Positions 1 through 7,344 of a DNA stretch of 64,000 nt are shown here, in pieces. Within the stretch, counting starts at the first letter, position 1. Every line of letters starts with the position of its first letter. The position numbers and the translations under genes were made by a program. The notes beneath the pieces are model-generated. The model saw nothing but the letters and a program-made list of their open reading frames with translations, had not been told where the DNA came from and did not search any database. Location of the stretch: positions 62,001 through 126,000 of the forward strand of contig NZ_LMAK01000078.1 of the NCBI RefSeq assembly GCF_001439665.1, in the 5' to 3' direction. The DNA is from Formosa algae. Its GTDB lineage: Bacteria; Bacteroidota; Bacteroidia; Flavobacteriales; Flavobacteriaceae.

Positions 1-695
1 TCTAAAAAGCTAACATCATCTTTTTTAGCGACAGGCATTTCACCAGTTGCTTTCAAATCTTTATAATTTCCTTGTAACGTATCTTGAGTAAAATTGTAAT
101 ATACAAGTCCCATTAAAAAACACACTACACCAGCTACAATCGTAGAATAACGCCAAGCTTCAGACTCTGCTGCTCCAAAGGCTACAACTGCTGCTGCTAT
201 TATTGGCATCCCTAAACGATTAGCTCCACCTCCTAAATTCCCCCAACCGGCAGAAGTTGCATTCGCAGTTCCTACAATATTTGGAGCAAACATAATTGAC
301 GTATGAAATTGTGTGATAACAAACGATGCTCCAATAAAACCAATAAAAAATCGGCAAACTAAAAACTGAAGAGGAGTTTGTACAAATCCTAATAAAATAA
401 CGGGAATGGCTCCTAAAACAAGTAACCATGAATAACACAAACGCGGTCCGTATTTATCACATAATTTACCAATTAATAAACGAGCAAATACAGTTCCTGA
501 AACTGCAAGAATAATAGAGTTCCATTTTTGTGACGGTGATAATCCTAAATCTTTAACAACATCTGGCATAAAAGGTACGATACCAAACCAGGCAAAGAAA
601 CATAAGAAAAAGGCGATTGATGTAATCCAGAATGTTCGGATAGGAAGACTCTTTACATTTAAAAGGTCTAATTTTGTAGCTTTTGTTGGATTCAT
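1..695 (-). CDS. narK: Nitrate/nitrite transporter, MFS NNP family (partial, C-terminus outside window)
   Basis: This is a membrane transporter of the major facilitator superfamily that moves nitrate in or nitrite out across the inner membrane. The frame is open from the ATG at 695 to the window edge, giving about 231 N-terminal residues with several hydrophobic segments. It contains the NNP signature GWGNLGGG and the cytoplasmic-loop motif RLLIGKLCDKYGPR, both typical of NarK/NasA proteins. It lies downstream of nirB, nirD and a NarL-type regulator on the same strand, which fits assimilation of nitrate to ammonium. A TAAGTA-N4-TACTTA palindrome and a 12-bp inverted repeat lie upstream. The missing C-terminal half prevents a test of overall length; whether it imports nitrate or exports nitrite cannot be told. 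Confidence 0.9.
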   Translation of the reverse strand, partial: MNPTKATKLDLLNVKSLPIRTFWITSIAFFLCFFAWFGIVPFMPDVVKDLGLSPSQKWNSIILAVSGTVFARLLIGKLCDKYGPRLCYSWLLVLGAIPVILLGFVQTPLQFLVCRFFIGFIGASFVITQFHTSIMFAPNIVGTANATSAGWGNLGGGANRLGMPIIAAAVVAFGAAESEAWRYSTIVAGVVCFLMGLVYYNFTQDTLQGNYKDLKATGEMPVAKKDDVSFL

Positions 696-727
696 AATAT
701 TGGAATTTTACGTTTACATGATAAAAC

Positions 728-743
728 TAAGTAATAATACTTA
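728..743 (-). promoter_or_regulatory. Candidate operator and promoter of narK
   Basis: The 16-bp element has perfect 6-bp arms TAAGTA and TACTTA around a 4-base centre. On the minus strand its last TA begins TAGTTTTA (729-722), a one-mismatch version of the Bacteroidetes -7 box TAnnTTTG, about 27 bases before the narK ATG. The same palindrome sits in the same place relative to the nirB -7 box (6994-7009). Binding by the neighbouring NarL-type regulator is inferred. Confidence 0.5.
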
Positions 744-756
744 ATTTATACGTAAT

Positions 757-789
757 TATCTACGTAATTTTTCAATTATTACGTAGATA
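757..789. repeat. 12-bp perfect inverted repeat containing TACGTA, upstream of narK
   Basis: TATCTACGTAAT (757-768) and its exact reverse complement (778-789) are separated by 9 bases. A third TACGTA lies at 749-754. There is no U-run after the hairpin in the minus-strand direction, so a simple terminator is unlikely. It could be a protein-binding dyad upstream of the narK promoter or an RNA hairpin in the regulator-narK intergenic transcript. Confidence 0.6.
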
Positions 790-870
790 GTAAAATTTCA
801 AGCTTAAATTATCAATCTTTTAATAATAACACCTAAAAAGCTATAATATAATGATATACATTTTTATAAA

Positions 871-1521
871 CTAAACCAATCGATACTTAGAAGCTACTTT
901 GGTAAGCTCGATTAAGTTCTTAACGTCTAATTTTTTCATTAAATTAAATCTATGTACTTCTGCAGTTCGCTTACTCACATCTAAATCTTCGGCAATTTCT
1001 TTATTACTCTTACCATCTAACACCAATCCTAAAATTTGCTTTTCACGTTTTGTGAGCTTAAAAGTTGCTTCTGGCTGGTCTTCTTCTACTTGTTGTCCGC
1101 CTTTATTAACCATACTATTTATAATAATAGATGATATATCTCCAGTAAAATACTTACCTCCGCTAGCAATCATTTGTAAAGCTTTCATAAATTCTTCTTT
1201 ACTTGATCCTTTTAATAAGTAGCCATCTGCTCCTGCATTTATAGCATTTAAAACATATTCTTCAGAGTCGTGCATGGAGAGCACTAATGTTTTTACAGCT
1301 TTATTTGTCTTTTTTAATTCAGCAACCACTTCAATTCCATTCATTTCTGGCATACGTATATCCACAATCAACACATCTGGAAGCGCAGTTTCTACGACAT
1401 CTAAAGCTTCTTTTCCATTAGAGGCTTCTGCTACAACATGAATTCCTTCTTGGTCTTCTAACAATGATTTTATGCCGTCACGAACTAAAATATGATCGTC
1501 TGCTAACACTACATTTATCAT
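871..1521 (-). CDS. NarL/FixJ-type response regulator
   Basis: This is a cytoplasmic transcription regulator of 216 residues. An N-terminal receiver domain (about 1-125) has the acidic pair D8/D9 and the phospho-acceptor D54 in the sequence LIVDIRMPEMNG. A LuxR/NarL-type helix-turn-helix fills about 150-212 (LTKREKQILGLVLDGKSNKE onward). It follows the sensor kinase gene by 61 bases on the same strand and is 175 bases before narK, so the pair probably forms a nitrate-responsive two-component system inside the nitrite reductase operon. The ATG at 1521 is the natural start. Nitrate as the signal is inferred from the kinase and neighbours; DNA targets are not proven but the shared palindromes upstream of nirB and narK are candidates. 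Confidence 0.9.
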   Translation of the reverse strand: MINVVLADDHILVRDGIKSLLEDQEGIHVVAEASNGKEALDVVETALPDVLIVDIRMPEMNGIEVVAELKKTNKAVKTLVLSMHDSEEYVLNAINAGADGYLLKGSSKEEFMKALQMIASGGKYFTGDISSIIINSMVNKGGQQVEEDQPEATFKLTKREKQILGLVLDGKSNKEIAEDLDVSKRTAEVHRFNLMKKLDVKNLIELTKVASKYRLV

Positions 1522-1582
1522 ATACTTATATATTCTATTTAATACGTAGCAAAATAATCAAAAAATAAGTAAATACACCTAA

Positions 1583-3394
1583 TTAAATTGGGATATTTAA
1601 AGTGATTCGGGTTCCTGTTTCTGGAGAAGAACTTAAAAACAGACGACCATTTATGTAATTTATACGCTCTTTCATAAAGGTCATTCCCATACCACCAACA
1701 CCTGTCTTAATGTTTTTAGGGCGATTCACATCAAACCCCTTTCCATCGTCATCAATCGTAATACTTAACATGTGATCACTATGAGACACGGACACTAAAA
1801 TATAAGAGGAATCAGCATATTTAATCGCATTATTAATCGCTTCTTGAGTAATGCGATAAATATTAATTTCGACTAAAGAATCTAATCGCTTATTGAAGTT
1901 TTTACGATTGTAAAGTTCTATGGTTTTACCTGTAAGTTTAGATAACTCGTGCGTTAATTTTGATAGCGCCGAGACAATTCCATAATCACTTAATTCTGGT
2001 GGTGTTAAATTAAAAGTTGCCGCTCTTACGCCTTGAATAATATCGGCCGTTAAACTTTTTAAATTTTCAATTTTGGAAGCCGCTTTTTCTAAATCGTTCA
2101 GGTTTACACTTTCTAAATTATATTTTAAACCCGTTAGCATTTGCCCGATACCATCGTGAATATCTTTGGCAATACGATTTTGCTCTTGCTCTTGGTTTTC
2201 AATAATTTTACTTGAAATGATTTTCTGCTGATTCATTTCCTCCTCGTAACTCTGTTTCGTTAGAGATTCTACTTCTAGCTGCGCTTCTTTTTTCTCGGTG
2301 ATGTCCGAGGCTATAACTAAAATTTCAGATTGGTCTTTACCAGAATGTATAGGAATTAAATACATCTCTAACCACAGCAAGTCCCCTGTACTTTTAGAAG
2401 CCTTAATTTCGCCTTGCCATCCAGATTTATAGTAGGTTTTCAAGACGTGTTCTACATACTGCTGATCATTCTTTCCGGTGGTAATTAATTCTGAAAAATT
2501 CGAATTGATATTGAACTCTGCCTGCTCAAATAGTTTTGAAAACTTTTCACCAATATGAAGAATGGTACCATCTGAAGTTACTCTAGCAAATAGCAGTGTT
2601 TTATTCATGGCCTGATTTAAAACACGTAACTCTTTTACAGATTTTTCATTCTCTTCTCGCAATTCATCTGCTTCATAAGCTGTTTGTATTGCCTTTCGTT
2701 CGGAATGCAACAACCTCGTAATGGTTTCTTTTACCATTTTCGCTGTTGGTTTAAATATAAAGAGGAATTCAAGGAATAATAATAAGAGCGTAAAAATCAT
2801 AAGTAACAGCTCCCAATTTCGCAACAAGTTTACTTTTTCATTTGCTTCTACATCGTATTGATTTACAATGGTATCCATAATTGTTAAAAACTGATACTCG
2901 TTTGCGGTAACTTGTTTTTCGAAGGGTTCTAATTGAGCTTGTTCTATGTCGGGATTCTGCTCTATTTTAGAAATAATATTTTGAGACGCCTGATACATCT
3001 CTGAAAAGGGGATTTGAAGACGCGAGAACATCTCTATAATTTCAGCACTATTGGTTCCCGAAATTTTTAAACTATCGCTCCCCTGCTGTAAGCCTATATG
3101 AGAATTTTGCCATCTGTTAATGGTTTTCTTTAACGTATCTTTATACACCAAACGCTTAGACACGTTGGTAGAATTGACAATTAAAAGTACTTCTTTACTA
3201 AGTTTCTGACTAAGCATACGTTGCCGACCAGCAACGTTAATAACAGTAGAATCGTCCTGCTGATCTTTCAAAAAATTGCGTACAATAATCTGACTAATAA
3301 ACACAGAACATGCAATAGCACCTAAAGCAATAATATATAAACGACGGAGTCTATCAAACGTACTATTATCTAACGTACTACTCAAGTCGGTCAT
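1583..3394 (-). CDS. Membrane sensor histidine kinase with NarX/PilJ-like nitrate-sensing N-terminus and PAS domain
   Basis: The 603-residue inner-membrane kinase has a transmembrane segment at about 20-38, a periplasmic helical domain of the PilJ/type IV pili methyl-accepting class, and a second membrane segment near 193-215. Just after the first segment, INVAGRQRM (52-60) resembles the nitrate-binding P-box of NarX, with R59 in the position of a nitrate-contacting arginine. A PAS domain (about 270-365) precedes a HisKA_3 dimerisation helix with H413 in AKDIHDGIGQ, and a C-terminal HATPase with NNAIKYA and DDDGKGFD. It starts 5 bases after the DUF4202 gene stop and precedes the NarL-type regulator. 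Nitrate or nitrite sensing is inferred from P-box similarity and context. I see no clear HAMP domain between the second membrane segment and the PAS. Confidence 0.88.
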   Translation of the reverse strand: MTDLSSTLDNSTFDRLRRLYIIALGAIACSVFISQIIVRNFLKDQQDDSTVINVAGRQRMLSQKLSKEVLLIVNSTNVSKRLVYKDTLKKTINRWQNSHIGLQQGSDSLKISGTNSAEIIEMFSRLQIPFSEMYQASQNIISKIEQNPDIEQAQLEPFEKQVTANEYQFLTIMDTIVNQYDVEANEKVNLLRNWELLLMIFTLLLLFLEFLFIFKPTAKMVKETITRLLHSERKAIQTAYEADELREENEKSVKELRVLNQAMNKTLLFARVTSDGTILHIGEKFSKLFEQAEFNINSNFSELITTGKNDQQYVEHVLKTYYKSGWQGEIKASKSTGDLLWLEMYLIPIHSGKDQSEILVIASDITEKKEAQLEVESLTKQSYEEEMNQQKIISSKIIENQEQEQNRIAKDIHDGIGQMLTGLKYNLESVNLNDLEKAASKIENLKSLTADIIQGVRAATFNLTPPELSDYGIVSALSKLTHELSKLTGKTIELYNRKNFNKRLDSLVEINIYRITQEAINNAIKYADSSYILVSVSHSDHMLSITIDDDGKGFDVNRPKNIKTGVGGMGMTFMKERINYINGRLFLSSSPETGTRITLNIPI

Positions 3395-3399
3395 TTGAT

Positions 3400-4008
3400 T
3401 TAAGCCAAAGCTTGTTTAATAAGATTTAAACTAGATTCTGAATATGGTAATGTCATTGCTTTTTTATGAGCAGCATCAGACATTTTATTCCAAGTTTTCT
3501 GAACAATATCTATTAATTTATCGGTATCGTGTTTCTTCGCGAAATCCTCAAAATAAAACTGTAGAAAAACCAAACACACCACATCTTCTAACGTTTGTGA
3601 ATCTGGATCTTTTTTAAAAGATTTTTTGCTAATTATAAACTTTACACGATCTATAAATTCTGCATCATAACCTACAGATTCTAAAATCTCGGCGGTTATA
3701 TTAGCATGCATTTTTTTAAGATCGTTACGCCAATTCATATATCCTGGTTTTGTCATAGGATAATCCTTTCTAGGAATCTCCCAACGGCAAATATGTTGTG
3801 CACGAACAGCGATTTGTAAGGCTTCTGAAGCTGTTGGCATATAATCTAAAAGGCAATCCGTCATGCGCTGAGAATACAACAATTCTTTTGGCATAGATGT
3901 CCCGTTCTCTATTTCGCGATTTAAGTCTTGAGCATTTTTTTCATCGATTAATGCTATGGCCTGTTCAAATTTTGTACTCACAATGTTATAGTTTTGGATA
4001 TCTATCAA
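3400..4008 (-). CDS. DUF4202 domain protein of nitrite reductase operon
   Basis: This is a soluble protein of up to 202 residues that I recognise as the DUF4202 family, which is found beside nitrite reductase genes; its biochemical role is unknown. Visible features are RAQHICRWEIPR, a following run of conserved aromatic and acidic residues, and a mostly helical composition without signal peptide or membrane segment. The start is uncertain: the longest frame opens with TTG at 4008, 2 bases after the nirD stop, while a GTG at 3978 gives MSTKFEQAIALIDEKN, a more typical N-terminus for the family. Placement between nirD and the sensor kinase suggests a job in nitrite reduction or its control. Confidence 0.8.
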   Translation of the reverse strand: MIDIQNYNIVSTKFEQAIALIDEKNAQDLNREIENGTSMPKELLYSQRMTDCLLDYMPTASEALQIAVRAQHICRWEIPRKDYPMTKPGYMNWRNDLKKMHANITAEILESVGYDAEFIDRVKFIISKKSFKKDPDSQTLEDVVCLVFLQFYFEDFAKKHDTDKLIDIVQKTWNKMSDAAHKKAMTLPYSESSLNLIKQALA

Positions 4009-4010
4009 AT

Positions 4011-4388
4011 CTATTCAGAAAATCCGATATACACAAAGTTGTCTTCTATTTTTACAGGATAAATTGCTATAGGATCTAAATCGCCATTCAGATTTTCACC
4101 TGTCAGTAACGAAAATGTTTTTTTGTGCAACGGACATGCAATTTTAGGTATTCCTTTTTGATCGCCTAACATGCCACGAGACAATACCATTTCTTGTTTT
4201 TCTGGAGATAAATTCTGGCAAGCATACCAAGCATTTAGTCTTGAAAAGTTAAACACAGCAATTTGTAGGTCTTTATATTTTACACAAGCTCCACCATCAT
4301 TAGGAAATGCGTCTACTGAAGCAGCTTTAAACCACACCGTAACTTCATTGTCTTTAACCGTTTTGTATTTTGAGAGTACTTCTTCCAT
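4011..4388 (-). CDS. nirD: Nitrite reductase (NADH) small subunit
   Basis: NirD is the small partner of the cytoplasmic siroheme nitrite reductase that makes ammonium from nitrite with NADH. The 125-residue protein has the Rieske-like fold pattern of the family, with IACPLHKKTFSLLTGE near the C-terminus. Only the CPLH half of a Rieske site is seen; the first position reads YACQNLSP instead of C-x-H, in keeping with NirD proteins that do not bind a Rieske cluster. It starts with ATG 32 bases after the nirB stop and is nearly continuous with the DUF4202 gene. Length is close to the usual 105-125 residues. Confidence 0.93.
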   Translation of the reverse strand: MEEVLSKYKTVKDNEVTVWFKAASVDAFPNDGGACVKYKDLQIAVFNFSRLNAWYACQNLSPEKQEMVLSRGMLGDQKGIPKIACPLHKKTFSLLTGENLNGDLDPIAIYPVKIEDNFVYIGFSE

Positions 4389-4420
4389 AAATGTCTATTT
4401 TAAAACAATAACTTATATAC

Positions 4421-6958
4421 TTAAAGGGTTACTTCTTTAGCTTCTTTTTCCCAATGCTTTGGCATTTTCTGATCTCTTAGTGGTACAAATACCAAGTTAT
4501 CATCTCTATCATCTGAATTAACGAAGTGACTGAAACGTTTTTTCATGTCTTCATTTTCAATAGCTTGTTTCCACTCACATTCGTAAGCATCAACTAAAAA
4601 TTGCATATCTTTTTCTAACTCTTCAACAATGTTCAAACTGTCCTCTATTACAATTTTCTTCAATTGCTCTATTCCACCCTCTAATTTATCCAACCAAGCA
4701 GCTGTTCGCATTAACGGTGCAGCGGTTTGTATGTAATACATTAAATAGCGATCTATATATTTTATTACGGTTTCGTTATCTATTTTTTCAGCTAATAGCT
4801 CTGCATGTCTTGGTGTTGCGCCACCATTTCCTCCTACGTATAAATTCCATCCACCTTCTACAGCAATCACGCCGAAATCTTTTCCGCGAGCTTCTGCACA
4901 TTCTCTAATACAGCCAGACACACCACCCTTTATTTTATGAGGCGAACGCAAACCTTTGTATCTATTTTCTAAAGCAATAGCAAACGAGACGCTTTCGTCT
5001 AATCCGTAACGACACCATGTAGAACCCACACAACTTTTTACCGTACGTAATGATTTTCCATAAGCATGTCCGCTTTCAAATCCAGCATCTATTAATTCTT
5101 TCCAAATGGCAGGTAAATCGTTTAACTGCGCGCCAAAGAAATCGATACGAGCACCACCTGTAATTTTTGTATATAAGTTGTATTTCGATCCTATCTGCCC
5201 TAACACAATTAAACCTTCTGGCGTAATCTCTCCTCCTGCAATTCTCGGCACCACAGAGTACGTTCCGTTACGTTGTATATTGGCTAAAAACTTATCGTTG
5301 GTGTCTTGGGTTACATCTTCTTTATTAGGAGTTATATTATATAAACTTGCAAAAATAGAAGACACTACAGGCTTACATGTTTCGCAACCATGTCCCGTAC
5401 CACAAGCATCTAAGACCTCATTAAAATTGGTTAATTTTTTAACTTTTACTATACCGTATAATTCTTGACGACTATATTCAAAATGTTCGCAAATGACATT
5501 TTTTACAGTTTTCCCTAAAGATTTTAAAGTTTCGTTGACTAAATCTGTAACCATAGGTTTACAACCTCCACAGCTTGTACTGGCTTTTGTTGCAGAAACA
5601 ACACTAGCTAAATCTTCGCAAGAACCATCTTTAATAGCACCACAAATCTGACCTTTGCTTACATTCTCGCAAGAACAAATTTGAGCTTCATCTGGTAAAT
5701 CTAAAGCACTACCAAAAGCACCGCCTTCTGTTGCTGGCAAGATTAACTGAGCAGGATCTTCAGGAATAGCCATACCATTTAAAAATACTTGGTGTAACAT
5801 ATTATAATCTGAAGCATCTCCAACAAGGATTCCTCCTAATAGGGATTTTCCATCTAAACTGACATTAATACGTTTATATAAATGCTGTGTTTTATTTTCG
5901 AAAATCACCGAATGCCCTTTTGAAGCAGGCATAAAAGGTTCTCCAAAACTCGCTACATCTACTCCTATTAATTTTAATTTGGTAGACATGTCTATTTCTG
6001 CCGGCATTAACACATCTGCATCACCTATAATTTGACTCGCAGCAACTTCTGCCATATCATAACCAGGTGCGACTAATCCATATATCATCTGATTATACAA
6101 AGCAACTTCACCGATAGCAAACACATCAGGATCTGAAGTTTGCATTTTGTTATTTACAACAATACCGCCACGAACTCCCATTTCTAAATCGCAAGTTTTA
6201 CCTAGCTCATCTCGCGGACGAATTCCTGCAGAAATAATTAACATTTCTACATCTAACTTATCGTCTTCTCCAAACTCCATTCCTGTAATGTAACCCTCAT
6301 CTCCTAAGATTTGATTGGTCGCTTTACTTAAATGAATATTTAAACCTATAGATTCTAGCTTCAATTGTAGAACCTGACTACTTCTAGAATCTAATTGTCT
6401 TGGCATTAATTTAGGAGCAAATTCTACAATATGAGGTTCTAATCCCATATCCATTACCGCTTTCCCTGCTTCTAAACCTAACAAACCACCACCAAGCACA
6501 GCGGCTTTAGCATTGGGATTGGTCGCTTTTAGTTTAGCAGCATATGCTAACATACCTTCTAAATCTTCTATGGTTCTATACACAAACACACCTTCCTTCT
6601 CTACCCCTTTAATTGGCGGGACAAAAGGAGAAGATCCAGTCGCTAATACCAAATAATCGTAATCATATTCTTCATCATCTACACTAGTGATTGTTTTTTT
6701 ATCTCTATGTATATCAGAAATGCGAACTTCTGTAATTAACTCGATGTTATGTTCTTCATACCAAGATCTCGGAGCCATCTCTAAAGCTTTAGCATCTTGA
6801 CTCTCGAAAAATTCACTTAAATGAACACGATCGTACGCAGGTCTTGGCTCTTCTCCAAAAACAGTTATTTTAAATGCTTCACTTCCTGCTTTGGCTACAA
6901 ATTTTTCACAAAACTTATACCCAACCATGCCGTTTCCTACAACTATCACTTTTTTCAT
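4421..6958 (-). CDS. nirB: Nitrite reductase (NADH) large subunit
   Basis: NirB carries electrons from NADH through FAD and iron-sulfur centres to siroheme, where nitrite is reduced to ammonium in the cytoplasm. The 845 residues show an FAD-binding motif VVGNGMVG near the N-terminus, an NAD-binding GGGLLGLEAG near 157, a BFD-type [2Fe-2S] region starting with C428/C430, and the siroheme/4Fe-4S ligands C643, C649, C683 and C687. Length is normal for the family. It is the first gene of the minus-strand nitrate locus; its promoter has a TACTTTTG -7 box at 6995-6988 overlapped by a perfect 16-bp palindrome. The start is the ATG at 6958. Confidence 0.97.
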   Translation of the reverse strand: MKKVIVVGNGMVGYKFCEKFVAKAGSEAFKITVFGEEPRPAYDRVHLSEFFESQDAKALEMAPRSWYEEHNIELITEVRISDIHRDKKTITSVDDEEYDYDYLVLATGSSPFVPPIKGVEKEGVFVYRTIEDLEGMLAYAAKLKATNPNAKAAVLGGGLLGLEAGKAVMDMGLEPHIVEFAPKLMPRQLDSRSSQVLQLKLESIGLNIHLSKATNQILGDEGYITGMEFGEDDKLDVEMLIISAGIRPRDELGKTCDLEMGVRGGIVVNNKMQTSDPDVFAIGEVALYNQMIYGLVAPGYDMAEVAASQIIGDADVLMPAEIDMSTKLKLIGVDVASFGEPFMPASKGHSVIFENKTQHLYKRINVSLDGKSLLGGILVGDASDYNMLHQVFLNGMAIPEDPAQLILPATEGGAFGSALDLPDEAQICSCENVSKGQICGAIKDGSCEDLASVVSATKASTSCGGCKPMVTDLVNETLKSLGKTVKNVICEHFEYSRQELYGIVKVKKLTNFNEVLDACGTGHGCETCKPVVSSIFASLYNITPNKEDVTQDTNDKFLANIQRNGTYSVVPRIAGGEITPEGLIVLGQIGSKYNLYTKITGGARIDFFGAQLNDLPAIWKELIDAGFESGHAYGKSLRTVKSCVGSTWCRYGLDESVSFAIALENRYKGLRSPHKIKGGVSGCIRECAEARGKDFGVIAVEGGWNLYVGGNGGATPRHAELLAEKIDNETVIKYIDRYLMYYIQTAAPLMRTAAWLDKLEGGIEQLKKIVIEDSLNIVEELEKDMQFLVDAYECEWKQAIENEDMKKRFSHFVNSDDRDDNLVFVPLRDQKMPKHWEKEAKEVTL

Positions 6959-6987
6959 ATACGTAGTTATTTTTCGATTACTTATTC

Positions 6988-6995
6988 CAAAAGTA
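6988..6995 (-). promoter_or_regulatory. -7 promoter box of the nirB operon
   Basis: On the minus strand this reads TACTTTTG, matching the Bacteroidetes consensus TAnnTTTG, 29 bases before the nirB ATG. It shares its TA with the palindrome at 6994-7009. Confidence 0.6.
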
Positions 6996-7009
6996 AGTAT
7001 TAATACTTA
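6994..7009 (-). promoter_or_regulatory. Perfect 16-bp palindrome overlapping nirB promoter (candidate operator)
   Basis: TAAGTATTAATACTTA is its own reverse complement and ends in the TA of the nirB -7 box. The narK promoter has the same arms at the same offset (728-743). A second perfect palindrome, AATACGTATT, lies further upstream at 7044-7053. The regulator is not known; the NarL-type protein encoded in the operon is the obvious candidate. Confidence 0.55.
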
Positions 7010-7286
7010 ATTATAGAGCTAAAAAGACACAAAAACTTCATTTAATACGTATTATTGTCAATACAGAAAACAAAAGGCTATAAAATTATTAATAATGAAA
7101 TTCCATTAGCTATTTTTAATATAGTTGATTTATAATCCTCACGATATCAGATACCTTTCAAGCTAACTAATAAGCTACAAATAAGTTTAACACACTAAAT
7201 AGTTTAAAATATTTTATAACACACGACGACACAAAAGCGCAAGTTAAAATAAGTGAATCAGTAAAAAACAGACTAAAAAGGCACAA
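7010..7286. other. Intergenic stretch between nirB promoter and secDF terminator
   Basis: No gene is seen in this AT-rich stretch. It holds the palindrome AATACGTATT (7044-7053) and one half of an imperfect direct repeat: CTAAAAAGACACAAAAA at 7019-7035 recurs with one change at 7273-7289, where it runs into the secDF terminator. Confidence 0.6.
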
Positions 7287-7320
7287 AAAAGCCCTCTAAA
7301 CTTTCGCTTAGAGGGCTTTT
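7287..7320 (-). terminator. Rho-independent terminator after secDF
   Basis: A 13-bp perfect stem (7287-7299 with 7308-7320, core GCCCTCTAA) with an 8-base loop is followed by U residues on the minus strand. It lies about 25 bases beyond the secDF stop. Confidence 0.9.
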
Positions 7321-7344
7321 AATCTATTAGAAAATGATTATTAC

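Noticed and set aside
757-789. Inverted repeat before narK as a terminator of the regulator gene
   Set aside because: No U-run follows the hairpin on the minus strand, and the repeat carries protein-binding-like symmetry.
899-1222. Plus-strand open frame inside the response regulator
   Set aside because: It lies entirely within a well-supported gene on the other strand and its protein has no recognisable motif or promoter.
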